DNA from: Pseudomonas mediterranea CFBP 5447
GTDB lineage: Bacteria > Pseudomonadota > Gammaproteobacteria > Pseudomonadales > Pseudomonadaceae
NCBI RefSeq assembly: GCF_000774145.1
Contig: NZ_KN322984.1
Location: 45,380 to 109,379 of the forward strand
Length of the DNA stretch: 64,000 bases
Reading direction: 5' to 3'
Made by a program: the position numbers and the translations under genes
Shown here: positions 1 to 7,644 of the stretch, piece after piece
Position numbering within the stretch: the first letter of the stretch is position 1
How the letters are laid out: each line of letters opens with the position of its first letter
The notes under the pieces: generated by a model
Databases searched by the model: none
The model's input: the letters and a program-made list of their open reading frames with translations, nothing else
What the model was told of the DNA's origin: nothing

Positions 1-400
1 CCACCACCGTGCCGTTGAGGCTCTTGGAGGTATCGACCACCGCCTTGTCGCCAGGGGCAATGACTGAACGTCCCACCAGCGACGAGGCCTGCAAGGCCTG
101 GGACGAGTTGTAGTTGCTGGCCAGCCCGCTCACGGTATCGTTGAGGGTGGTGATGCCTTCCAGGCTGCTGAACTGTGCCAACTGGGCAACGAACTCACCA
201 TTGTCCTGAGGCGACAGCGGATCCTGGTTTTTCAGCTGGGTGACGAGCAGTTGCAGGAACGCATCCTTGCCCAGCTCCTTTTTACCGGTCGCAGCCCCTG
301 TCATCGAAGACAGGCCGTCGGAGGTGTTATTGGTCTTGACCGAGGAGTTGGCCAGAATCTCGTTGAGGCTCAAACCGCTGGTGGTGTTGGTAACGCTCAT
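1..400 (-). CDS. flgD: FlgD, flagellar hook assembly (rod modification) protein, 3' part outside window
   Basis: Scaffold for assembly of the flagellar hook outside the cell; it caps the growing hook and is later discarded. The reverse strand reads from an ATG at 398-400 through the first roughly 133 residues, including the family segment KDAFLQLLVTQLKNQDP near residue 45 and the SSLEGI stretch that follows. The gene runs off the left edge, so only the N-terminal half is seen. It starts 15 bp after the flgC stop and is the third gene of the flgBCD transcript. Confidence 0.93.
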   Translation of the reverse strand, partial: MSVTNTTSGLSLNEILANSSVKTNNTSDGLSSMTGAATGKKELGKDAFLQLLVTQLKNQDPLSPQDNGEFVAQLAQFSSLEGITTLNDTVSGLASNYNSSQALQASSLVGRSVIAPGDKAVVDTSKSLNGTVV

Positions 401-415
401 GTGACTCGCCCCTTA

Positions 416-859
416 TCACTGACCCAGGGTCAGGACCTTCTGCATCATGGTTTTGGCGGTGTTCATCATTTCGGCGTTGGTCTGGAACGAACGACTGGCG
501 GAAATCATGTCGGCCATTTCTTCGACGACGTTGACGTTCGGGTAATAGACATAGCCCTTGGCGTCGGCAGCCGGATGGTTCGGCTCGTAGCGCGCTTCGA
601 GGTTGCTCTGGTCTTCGACCACGCCCATTACCTGCACGCCCTGCCCGGCCGCGTCCTGCTCCTGGAACAGCGAGCCACTGCCATTCGCCTGGCCGCCCTG
701 GAACATGGTGGCGAACACCGGGTGACGGGCGCGGTAGGTCTGGTCGATGCTCGACGAAACGGTCTCGGCGTTGGCGATGTTACTGGCGACAGTGTTCAGG
801 CGAGTGGTCTGGGCACTCATGGCACTGCCGGCGATGTTGAATACGCTCGCAATCGACAT
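416..859 (-). CDS. flgC: FlgC, flagellar basal-body proximal rod protein
   Basis: Structural subunit of the proximal rod that spans the periplasm. It is 147 aa, the normal size. The N-terminus MSIASVFNIAGSAMSAQ and the motif LNTVASNIANAE are the rod/hook family signature (Asn-rich axial segment), and the C-terminal helix (NAEMMNTAKTMMQKVLTLGQ) is the other half of the axial coiled coil. The start lies 3 bp after the flgB stop, so the two are translationally coupled in the flgBCD operon. Confidence 0.96.
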   Translation of the reverse strand: MSIASVFNIAGSAMSAQTTRLNTVASNIANAETVSSSIDQTYRARHPVFATMFQGGQANGSGSLFQEQDAAGQGVQVMGVVEDQSNLEARYEPNHPAADAKGYVYYPNVNVVEEMADMISASRSFQTNAEMMNTAKTMMQKVLTLGQ

Positions 860-862
860 GGC

Positions 863-1270
863 TTATTCTCCGCGCAGGGCCGAGATCAGCCCTTTGAATT
901 TGCTGTTGAGCAGGGTGAAGCTGGCCTGGAAGTTCACGGAGTTCTCCGCGTAGTTGGACTGTTCCAGTTGAGCGTCCACGGTGTTCTGGTCGATCGAAGG
1001 TTGCATCGGCGTGCGATACATCAGCGACTCGTCACCATTGCCCAGGCCTTCGGCCTCGATATGACGGCTGTTGGTCATGTTCAGGGCGAAAGAACCGTTC
1101 TTGGTCTTCTCGTTCTGCTCGGCGAGCACTTTGGAGAAGTCCAGGTCCCGGGCCTTATAGTTCGGGGTGTCGGCGTTGGCGATATTGTTGGCCAGGACTT
1201 CGGCACGCTGGGCGCGGAAGCTCAGGGCCTGTTCGTGGATACCGAGCGCTTTATCGAAGCTGATGCTCAT
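863..1270 (-). CDS. flgB: FlgB, flagellar basal-body rod protein
   Basis: Proximal rod subunit, first gene of the flgBCD... operon. The 135-aa protein begins MSISFDKALGIHEQAL and carries the family motif EVLANNIANADTPNYKARD near residue 25 and a C-terminal axial helix ending in ISALRGE. An in-frame ATG much further upstream would add about 130 residues of non-homologous sequence and would run through the sigma-54 promoter and the repeat behind it, so the ATG at 1268-1270 is chosen. Expression is probably FleQ/RpoN dependent. Confidence 0.95.
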   Translation of the reverse strand: MSISFDKALGIHEQALSFRAQRAEVLANNIANADTPNYKARDLDFSKVLAEQNEKTKNGSFALNMTNSRHIEAEGLGNGDESLMYRTPMQPSIDQNTVDAQLEQSNYAENSVNFQASFTLLNSKFKGLISALRGE

Positions 1271-1314
1271 GTCGGAAACCTTTGGGTGACCAGAATGTAC
1301 GTGCGATGGATATA

Positions 1315-1329
1315 GCAAGCGTCGTGCCA
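1315..1329 (-). promoter_or_regulatory. Sigma-54 (RpoN) promoter of flgBCD
   Basis: On the reverse strand TGGCAC-GACGC-TTGC is a perfect match to the -24/-12 consensus TGGCAC-N5-TTGC. The predicted transcription start is near 1303, about 33 bp ahead of the flgB ATG. This agrees with the known control of Pseudomonas rod and hook operons by RpoN and the activator FleQ. Confidence 0.88.
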
Positions 1330-1452
1330 CTTTCAAAAACCCCGTAAACCGGGGCTTTGCGGGCATCGGCAAGGCGGCAATGCCAGAAAAGCGGCAACCG
1401 TTTTCCGCCGGCTGCCGCTTTTCTGCCGCTCTCAAGGTCAATGAAGGGCAAT

Positions 1453-1544
1453 TGTGGGAGCGAGCCCTGCTCGCGATAGCGGTGTGACAGTCAATATGGA
1501 TAGCGCCTGTTGGACCGCTATCGCGAGCAGGCTCGCTCCCACAG
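1453..1544. repeat. REP doublet (REPIN), inverted pair
   Basis: Two copies of the TGTGGGAGCGAGC...GCTCGCGAT palindrome in inverted orientation, separated by about 40 bp of unique sequence. The left copy has an extra C (GAGCCCTGC). It lies in the 358-bp gap between flgB and cheR. Confidence 0.9.
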
Positions 1545-1576
1545 GGGGGTAGTGAAGATTGGCTGGAGAATCGGCA

Positions 1577-1614
1577 TAAAAAAACGGGAGCCTTCCAGAG
1601 ACTCCCGTTTTTTT
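1577..1614 (-). terminator. Rho-independent terminator after cheR
   Basis: An inverted repeat AACGGGAGyCTYT...ctcccgtt (arms ACGGGAG/CTCCCGT) is flanked by A7 on the left and T7 on the right. It lies 15 bp past the cheR stop and would also work for transcripts coming from the other side. Confidence 0.88.
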
Positions 1615-1629
1615 GACGACCCGGACGCA

Positions 1630-2457
1630 TCACTTCGCCTGGTAGATGATCCCCGGGCTGCACTGGATCATCTGGTAATGATCCGGCAAACCGTTCAGCG
1701 CTTCGGACGCACCGAGGAACAGGTAGCCGCCCGGCTTCAGGGTGCCGTGGATACGCAGCAGGATGTCCTTCTTCACTTCGGCGGAGAAGTAGATCAGTAC
1801 ATTGCGGCAGAACACGATGTCGAATTTGCCCAGGCTGGCATAGCTGTCCAGCAGGTTGAACGAGCGGAATTCCACCCGGCTCTTGATCGGCGCCTTGACC
1901 ACCCAGCGCCCCGGCCCTTTCGGATCGAAGTAGCGTTGCAGGCGATCAGGCGACAGGCCGCGGCCGATGGCCAGGCTGTCGTACTCACCCGTCTTGCAGT
2001 TGTTGAGCATGGTCCCGGACAGGTCCGTGGCAACGATCTGCACGCCCCCCTTCAGCTGGCCGATATTGGTCCGCTCGAACTCGTCGATGGACATCGACAG
2101 CGAATAGGGTTCCTGGCCCGACGAACAAGCGGCCGACCAGATCCGCAGGCGCTGGCCCGGGCTGGCCTTGATGGCCGCCGGCAGCACTTTGTTCTTCAAT
2201 ACTTCGAACGGATAGGTATCGCGAAACCACAGGGTTTCATTGGTGGTCATGGCATCCACCACCATTTCGCGCAAACCGCTGCGCGGCTGGGTCTGGATAC
2301 GCTGCACCAGCTCGCCCAACGATTTGAGGCCCTGTTGCTCCATCAATTTGTTGAGACGGCTCGACACCAGATATTGCTTGTTTTCACCAAGCAATATGCC
2401 ACAGGCTTTTTCCAGGAAGACCCGGAACTGTTCGAAATCCAAATTACCCGTAGACAA
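1630..2457 (-). CDS. cheR: CheR, chemoreceptor glutamate methyltransferase
   Basis: Transfers methyl groups from S-adenosylmethionine to glutamates of chemoreceptors for sensory adaptation. The 275-aa product has the N-terminal helical CheR domain (FEQFRVFLEKACGI), then the catalytic domain with TTNETLWFRD, the SAM loop WSAACSSGQEPYSLSM and the FDIVFCRNVLIYF motif. I chose the TTG at 2455-2457 because it has a GAGGCGG ribosome site 7 nt upstream and gives the usual N-terminus STGNLDFEQF. An ATG 42 bp upstream lacks a good site. It follows cheV by 54 bp. Confidence 0.93.
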   Translation of the reverse strand: MSTGNLDFEQFRVFLEKACGILLGENKQYLVSSRLNKLMEQQGLKSLGELVQRIQTQPRSGLREMVVDAMTTNETLWFRDTYPFEVLKNKVLPAAIKASPGQRLRIWSAACSSGQEPYSLSMSIDEFERTNIGQLKGGVQIVATDLSGTMLNNCKTGEYDSLAIGRGLSPDRLQRYFDPKGPGRWVVKAPIKSRVEFRSFNLLDSYASLGKFDIVFCRNVLIYFSAEVKKDILLRIHGTLKPGGYLFLGASEALNGLPDHYQMIQCSPGIIYQAK

Positions 2458-2511
2458 GTTACCGCCTCTTTCCATTGTATTGATTTGCCGGGCGCGCAAT
2501 GCGCCCGACCT

Positions 2512-3438
2512 TTATTCAGCAGCCTTGATCCGCTCGACCACCCGGGAAGCCAGGTCATCGGGGCGGAACTTGGCGAGAAAATCATCGGCACCGACCTTCT
2601 TGACCATCGCCTGGTTGAAGACGCCTGACAGGGAGGTGTGCAAGATGATGTGCAGCTTCTGCATACGCGGATCGCTGCGGACTTCCGACGTCAGGGTATA
2701 CCCGTCCATCTCCGGCATCTCGATGTCGGAGATCATCATCAGGAACTCCTCTTCCGGTTTCTTGCCCTCGTCGACCAGGTTACGCAGGTAGTCCAGCGCC
2801 TGCCGTCCATCGTTCAGCGCAACCACTTCGACACCGATCGTCTGCAGACAACGGGTCACCTGCTTACGTGCCACCGACGAATCGTCCACCGTCAGCACCC
2901 GCAGCGAAATCGCCTTGTGCTGGGTTTCGGCGTCCACCACACCCTGGGAGATGGTTTCCGTGGTCGGCGCCACTTCGGCGAGGATCTTCTCCACGTCGAT
3001 GATTTCCACCAACTGGCCGTCGACTCGGGTCACCGCCGTCAGGTAGTGATCGCGGCCGGTGCCCTTGGGCGGTGGATGGATCTCTTCCCAGTTCATATTG
3101 ACGATGCGTTCCACCGAGCGCACCAGGAAACCCTGGGTCTTGGTGTTGTACTCGGTGATGATCACAAACGGATTGCTCTGATCCAGCAGCCGACCGGAAC
3201 CGGTGGCCATCGCCAGATCGAGAATCGGAATGGTCGCTCCCCGGATGTTCGCCACACCGCACACGACGGGACTGGATTTGGGCATCAAGGTCAGCTTGGG
3301 GCATTGCAGCACCTCGCGCACCTTGAATACGTTGATCCCATATAACTGCTGGCCATCGAGACGGAACAACAACAGCTCCAGGCGATTCTGACCGACCAGC
3401 TGCGTGCGCTGGTTTACCGAATCCATCACTCCCGCCAT
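2512..3438 (-). CDS. cheV: CheV, CheW-receiver hybrid chemotaxis coupling protein
   Basis: Couples chemoreceptors to the CheA kinase and can be phosphorylated, which helps adaptation. The 308-aa protein has an N-terminal CheW domain (LLLFRLDGQQLYGINVFKVREV) and a C-terminal receiver domain with DD at the start (RVLTVDDSS), the phospho-acceptor Asp in SDIEMPEMDG and a lysine near the end (FLAKF). The ATG at 3436-3438 is preceded by AGGAG at 8 nt. cheV-cheR beside flgA/flgB is the normal Pseudomonas order. Confidence 0.95.
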   Translation of the reverse strand: MAGVMDSVNQRTQLVGQNRLELLLFRLDGQQLYGINVFKVREVLQCPKLTLMPKSSPVVCGVANIRGATIPILDLAMATGSGRLLDQSNPFVIITEYNTKTQGFLVRSVERIVNMNWEEIHPPPKGTGRDHYLTAVTRVDGQLVEIIDVEKILAEVAPTTETISQGVVDAETQHKAISLRVLTVDDSSVARKQVTRCLQTIGVEVVALNDGRQALDYLRNLVDEGKKPEEEFLMMISDIEMPEMDGYTLTSEVRSDPRMQKLHIILHTSLSGVFNQAMVKKVGADDFLAKFRPDDLASRVVERIKAAE

Positions 3439-3489
3439 GCCCTGACTCCTACCTAACGCTAATGTGTCCGACGCGCATTCATCACTAAA

Positions 3490-3505
3490 CGGCACGGGGC
3501 TTGCT
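3490..3505 (+). promoter_or_regulatory. Sigma-54-like promoter ahead of flgA
   Basis: CGGCAC-GGGGC-TTGCT has the required GG (3491-3492) and GC (3503-3504) at the correct 10-bp separation, with one mismatch to TGGCAC-N5-TTGCT. The predicted start would fall at about 3515-3517, right at the flgA ATG. Confidence 0.6.
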
Positions 3506-3516
3506 ATTCAACCGGC

Positions 3517-4281
3517 ATGAACGCACAAACGACATTTTCTCGACGCCTGACCACTCATTGCCGCCTCTGGCTCGGTGTGCTGCTGGCTGCCTGCCTGTTC
3601 GCCTCGGGGGGACGCGCCCTTGCCGATGCTCCGGTTACCTTGCCTGATCTCCTTATCGGCGTCACTCAGGGCTTTCTTGAATTCACCGTAGAAGACTATC
3701 TGGCTTCCAGTCAAACCGAAGGTCGCTACGAAATCGAAGTCAACCAGATCGACCCGCGCTTGCGCATGCCAATGTGCGACAAGGAATTGACTGCCTCCCT
3801 GGAAAGCCCTGCCAGGCCCCTGGGACGGGTCACGGTAAAGGTCCGTTGCGACAGCGCGGCGCCCTGGACGGTGTTCGTGCCGGCCCAGGTACGCCTGTTT
3901 CGAGAAATCGTTACCACCACCCGCCCTTTGAAACGGGCCGGAATCGTCGAACCCCAGGACGTGACGCTGCGTGAACGGGATGTCAGCCAGATCAACCAGG
4001 GGTTCCTGACCTCCGTCGATCAGGCCATCGGACAGAAACTTGTCCGACCAATGGTAGCCGACCAGATCGTGACCCTCTTGCACCTGGAACAGGCCGAAGT
4101 CGTCCGCAAAGGTGACCAGGTGGTGATCACGGCCCGCAGCGGCACCCTGGCCGTGCGGATGCCCGGCGAAGCCCTGTCCAATGGCGGCATGAACGAACAG
4201 ATTCGAGTGAAGAACCTCAATTCCCAACGCGTCATCAAGGCGCAAGTGATGGCCCCAGGCCAGGTGGAAGTGGCTATGTAG
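3517..4281 (+). CDS. flgA: FlgA, P-ring assembly chaperone
   Basis: Periplasmic chaperone that helps FlgI form the flagellar P ring. The 254-aa protein has a Sec signal peptide (RR...HCRLWLGVLLAACLF, cleavage after about ALA at residue 36), then a SAF/AFP-like domain with RPLKRAGIVEPQDVTLRERDV and the C-terminal NLNSQRVIKAQVMAPGQVEV typical of FlgA. It is transcribed divergently from cheV. No ribosome site stands out before the ATG, and the only promoter match ends just 11 bp before it. Confidence 0.93.
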   Translation: MNAQTTFSRRLTTHCRLWLGVLLAACLFASGGRALADAPVTLPDLLIGVTQGFLEFTVEDYLASSQTEGRYEIEVNQIDPRLRMPMCDKELTASLESPARPLGRVTVKVRCDSAAPWTVFVPAQVRLFREIVTTTRPLKRAGIVEPQDVTLRERDVSQINQGFLTSVDQAIGQKLVRPMVADQIVTLLHLEQAEVVRKGDQVVITARSGTLAVRMPGEALSNGGMNEQIRVKNLNSQRVIKAQVMAPGQVEVAM

Positions 4282-4390
4282 CGATCCGGTAGAGACGGGT
4301 AGAAAGCTGGCGCTTGACCCTGCTGTTCCCTAGACTGTGCCTTACGCAAGGCAAGCGCAGACGTGCGCACGCTCATTGAATAAATGGGCC

Positions 4391-4417
4391 TAAAGTTTTT
4401 TTGGGGATGGCCGAAAA
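4391..4417 (+). promoter_or_regulatory. FliA (sigma-28) promoter of flgMN
   Basis: TAAA-N15-GCCGAAAA matches the flagellar sigma-28 consensus TAAA-N15-GCCGATAA with one mismatch. It lies 37 bp ahead of the flgM ATG. Control of flgM by FliA is established in Pseudomonas and closes the anti-sigma feedback loop. Confidence 0.85.
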
Positions 4418-4453
4418 CATGGCAAGCGTCCAAATACCCAGAGGTTTTTTACC

Positions 4454-4759
4454 ATGGTCATCGATTTCAATCGTTTAAACAGCTCTTCACCATTGACAGG
4501 CACTACGCGCACCAGCGCCAGCAAGGAAACCGAAAAATCCTCGCCGGCCGAGCAAGCCACCACTGTCAAGAACGGGGAGTCGGTACACCTCAGTGATGAG
4601 GCTCAGCAGTTGCAGAAGGTCACTGACAAGCTGCGCGATCAACCTGTCGTCGACAACGCCCGCGTGGCCGAGTTGAAAGCAGCCATCGCCGATGGCAGCT
4701 ATAAAGTCGACAGCAACCGTGTAGCCAGCAAACTGCTCAACTTCGAAGCCCAGCGCTAG
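4454..4759 (+). CDS. flgM: FlgM, anti-sigma-28 factor
   Basis: Binds and blocks FliA until the hook is complete, then is exported. The 101-aa protein starts [11 protein letters not shown] and has the conserved C-terminal sigma-binding helices ([21 protein letters not shown]..., ending SKLLNFE). The N-terminal half is Ser/Thr/Lys rich and probably disordered, as in the family. A sigma-28 promoter precedes it and flgN follows by 46 bp. Confidence 0.95.
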   Translation: MVIDFNRLNSSSPLTGTTRTSASKETEKSSPAEQATTVKNGESVHLSDEAQQLQKVTDKLRDQPVVDNARVAELKAAIADGSYKVDSNRVASKLLNFEAQR

Positions 4760-4805
4760 GCCGCCGCCTGCGCAGGCTTTTGGACGCTAAGACCCAAGGC
4801 CAGCC

Positions 4806-5273
4806 ATGCACGACACTCATTTATTGCAACTGATCATCGACGACTTTGTTCCAGCGCAACAATTGCTGGAGCTGCTGCAGACCGAATCCCTGGCGCTGCA
4901 CGGTCGCGACATGCCCTTGCTGGAAAATATCCTGGCACAGAAACAGGCATTGATCATTCTGCTCGATCAGCATGGCCGCAAACGCAGCGAGATTCTCGCC
5001 AGCCTCAACCTGCCCGCCAACAACGATGGCCTCGAGCAACTGGCCAGCCAATCGACGATCGGCGATCAGTTGTTGTCCCAAAGCGCTGTGCTCAACGATC
5101 TGCTTGCCCAGTGCCAGGCGGCCAACGCCCGCAACGGCCAGTCGATCCAACTCCAGCAAGCCGCTACCGCCAACCAGTTGCGCATCCTCAATGGCGGTGA
5201 AATCCCGACGCTTTACGATGCTCGCGGTTCGACCGCCAAGATGGTCAAGCACCGCCCGCTCAGCCAGGCATGA
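4806..5273 (+). CDS. flgN: FlgN, export chaperone for hook-filament junction proteins
   Basis: Cytoplasmic chaperone for FlgK and FlgL. The 155-aa protein is almost wholly helical and Leu/Gln rich (LLQLIIDDFVPAQQLLELLQTESLAL), as is usual for FlgN, and has a variable C-terminal tail ending in LYDARGSTAKMVKHRPLSQA. It lies 46 bp downstream of flgM, so the two are probably co-transcribed. Confidence 0.92.
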   Translation: MHDTHLLQLIIDDFVPAQQLLELLQTESLALHGRDMPLLENILAQKQALIILLDQHGRKRSEILASLNLPANNDGLEQLASQSTIGDQLLSQSAVLNDLLAQCQAANARNGQSIQLQQAATANQLRILNGGEIPTLYDARGSTAKMVKHRPLSQA

Positions 5274-5365
5274 AACGAACCATGCCTGCGCTCTATCAAC
5301 CCGCGATAGATGCTGGCAAAATGCTGGCTATTCGTAGTCGTATTTTGCTTGGAGATTGACCCACC

Positions 5366-6112
5366 GTGTTCAATGCCTCAAACGCGGATGATGCTCCGCA
5401 ACCGCCAAAGGTCCTTACCACGCCTCTGGAAATCTCCGGCAACTTGCGGATGCTGCAGGATAGCCACGATCCATTGATCATCACCTTCCACGAACGCACC
5501 CAGCGCTTCCAGAGCTACCTGGTCGACGTCGATCGCGAGAAGAACACCATCGCCCTGGATGAAATGATCCCTCGCGACGGGGAGCGTTTCCTGCTCGCGG
5601 GCGAGCCGTTCCGGGTCGAGGGTTTCCATGATGGCGTGCGCATCGCGTGGGAAGGCAAGGGTCCGCTGACAATCAATGAGTCCCACGATGGCCGCTGCTA
5701 CCGTGGCGCCTTGCCCGACGAAGTGGTCTATCACCAACGTCGCAATGCCTTCCGCGCCGCCCTGAAGCTGGCGCAACTGGTGAATATCGAACTGGATGGC
5801 GACAAGCTCAAATCAGCTGTGAACGGCAAGCTGCTGGATATCTCCGCCACCGGCTGCAAGCTGCGCTTCGATGGCGACATCACCGAACGCCTGCAATTGG
5901 GTCAGGTTTACGAACGTTTCACCGCCGCCCTGCCCTTTGGCAACATGACGGCACCGGTCGAACTGCGCTACCTGCATTTCGAAGAACGCATCAACACCAC
6001 CTTCGCCGGCGTGCGCTTCCACAATATCAGTGGCCTGGTGCAGCGTCAGGTCGAGCGTTTCGTCTATCAGTTGCAGCGCGAAGCGCGGCGCTTCGATAAA
6101 GACGATATCTGA
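5366..6112 (+). CDS. flgZ: FlgZ (YcgR-type), PilZ-domain c-di-GMP flagellar brake
   Basis: Cytoplasmic c-di-GMP receptor that slows the flagellar motor. The 248-aa protein has an N-terminal YcgR domain (residues about 20-120) and a C-terminal PilZ domain with both ligand motifs: RRNAFRA (RxxxR) and DISATGCKL (D/NxSxxG). The start is a GTG at 5366 with GGAG 12 nt upstream; no ATG fits nearby. It lies 92 bp after flgN, the normal Pseudomonas flgMN-flgZ arrangement. Confidence 0.93.
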   Translation: MFNASNADDAPQPPKVLTTPLEISGNLRMLQDSHDPLIITFHERTQRFQSYLVDVDREKNTIALDEMIPRDGERFLLAGEPFRVEGFHDGVRIAWEGKGPLTINESHDGRCYRGALPDEVVYHQRRNAFRAALKLAQLVNIELDGDKLKSAVNGKLLDISATGCKLRFDGDITERLQLGQVYERFTAALPFGNMTAPVELRYLHFEERINTTFAGVRFHNISGLVQRQVERFVYQLQREARRFDKDDI

Positions 6113-6150
6113 TCTTCAGTCCCGGATATTTCTGCGCCCGGACTGACCTC

Positions 6151-6222
6151 ATCGCGAGCAGGCTCGCTCCCACAGGGACTTGCGGTGTTACCGTCCCATG
6201 TGGGAGCGAGCCTGCTCGCGAT
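6151..6222. repeat. REP doublet between convergent genes
   Basis: Inverted pair of the ATCGCGAGCAGGCTCGC...palindrome, head to head with about 20 bp between. It fills the space between the stops of flgZ and the MFS gene and may act as the transcript end for both; no other terminator is visible there. Confidence 0.9.
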
Positions 6223-6237
6223 TGACGGCACCACGGC

Positions 6238-7575
6238 CTATCTGGCTTGAGGCTCCTCAGCGTCAGCCCCTTCGGTGACCGGTTCTGCAACCGGCTCGAC
6301 CTCCGGATTCGGGGTCACCTGCATCTGCTCTTGCACCACCTGCTCATCGACCCTCGGGTCGAGACACGCCACCAGCGGCGAACTGGACATGCTGTCGGGC
6401 ATCGCCACGTGATGCAACGGTGCGTCATCGACCTGATGCAGGTTGGTCACCGCTTTCGGCCGTATGCGCCACACCAGTACCAATGCAAAGAAGGTGAAGA
6501 AGGCGTACAGCATGTGGCTGCCGAACGACTTCATCAGCACCCCGGCCACCAGCGGGCCAATACTCGCACCCACGCCGTAGGTCACCAGCAGCATCGCTGT
6601 CAGCGACACCCGGCGATCCGCTTCGACGTGGTCGTTGGAAAACGCCACCGCCAGCGGGTACAAGCAGAATTGCATCAGCGAACAGAAGAACCCCGCGACG
6701 AACAGTACCTCCAACGGCACCGTCGACAGGATCGCCAATGGCGACGCGAAGACTGCCAGGCACAATGCAAAGCAACGGATCAGTAGCGCCCGGTCGTAAC
6801 GGTCGGACAGCCAGCCCAACGGCCACTGCACCAGTAGACCGGCAAAGATGCAGCTGCCCATGAACAGGCCCACCTGTTCGGTCGACAGCCCTTGCTGAGA
6901 GGCATACAGCGGCGCCAGGCCATAGAACGAGCCGACGATCAGCCCGGAGCCCAACACTGTGCTCAACGACTGCGGCACGCGCTTGATGAAGAACCGCGGC
7001 TCCATGGGTGCCGGACGCAACGGCGCAGGGTGGATCCGTCGGGTCAACGCCACCGGCACCAGGCACAGGGCAAAACACAACGCCACCAGCATCAGCAGCT
7101 CCAGCCCCAGGGCCGGGTGGATCACCAGGATCAGTTGACCCAGCACCATCCCCAGGTACGAGGCGATCATGTAGCCGCTGAACACCACCCCACGCTGCTT
7201 GGCATCGGCCTGTTCGTTGAGCCAGCTCTCGATGACCATGTACTGGCACATCATGCCGAGGCCGACGATCACCCGCAGTACCACCCAAGCCGGCAACCAG
7301 CTCACCAGGCCGTGGCCCAGCACGGCCGCACCGACGATCCCGGCACAAGCCGAATAGGCACGAATATGCCCGACGCGGGCAATCAGCCGATGGCCGATCT
7401 TGCCGCCCAGTACCAGGCCGAAATAGTTGGCGGCCATCAGCGCACCGACCCACAGGCTGTCCACATGCTCGGCAGCCAGGCGCAAGGCCAGGTAGGTACT
7501 CAAAAGCCCCGAACCGATAAGCATCATCAGCGAGGCGAAATAAAGCGCTCGAAAAGGTTTCCAGACTTGGCGCAT
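6238..7575 (-). CDS. MFS transporter, YcaD-like
   Basis: Inner-membrane secondary transporter of unknown substrate. The 445-aa protein has about 12 hydrophobic segments, an MFS loop in the second half (GWLSDRYDRALLIR) and a charged cytoplasmic tail of about 70 residues rich in Glu and Pro (PNPEVEPVAEPVTEG...). The first half (MVIESWLNEQADAKQRG) resembles the YcaD subgroup. It stands alone between two REP regions and nothing nearby hints at the substrate. Confidence 0.8.
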   Translation of the reverse strand: MRQVWKPFRALYFASLMMLIGSGLLSTYLALRLAAEHVDSLWVGALMAANYFGLVLGGKIGHRLIARVGHIRAYSACAGIVGAAVLGHGLVSWLPAWVVLRVIVGLGMMCQYMVIESWLNEQADAKQRGVVFSGYMIASYLGMVLGQLILVIHPALGLELLMLVALCFALCLVPVALTRRIHPAPLRPAPMEPRFFIKRVPQSLSTVLGSGLIVGSFYGLAPLYASQQGLSTEQVGLFMGSCIFAGLLVQWPLGWLSDRYDRALLIRCFALCLAVFASPLAILSTVPLEVLFVAGFFCSLMQFCLYPLAVAFSNDHVEADRRVSLTAMLLVTYGVGASIGPLVAGVLMKSFGSHMLYAFFTFFALVLVWRIRPKAVTNLHQVDDAPLHHVAMPDSMSSSPLVACLDPRVDEQVVQEQMQVTPNPEVEPVAEPVTEGADAEEPQAR

Positions 7576-7644
7576 CGGCGTTCCGAGCGGCTCCTTGAGA
7601 TAAGTAGGGGCTGCCTGTGAAGACAGCCCGAATGCGACGTTTCG

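Noticed and set aside
863..1663. A longer flgB start giving 266 aa
   Set aside because: The extension runs through the sigma-54 promoter, REP doublet and terminator; the 135-aa form has the normal family start.
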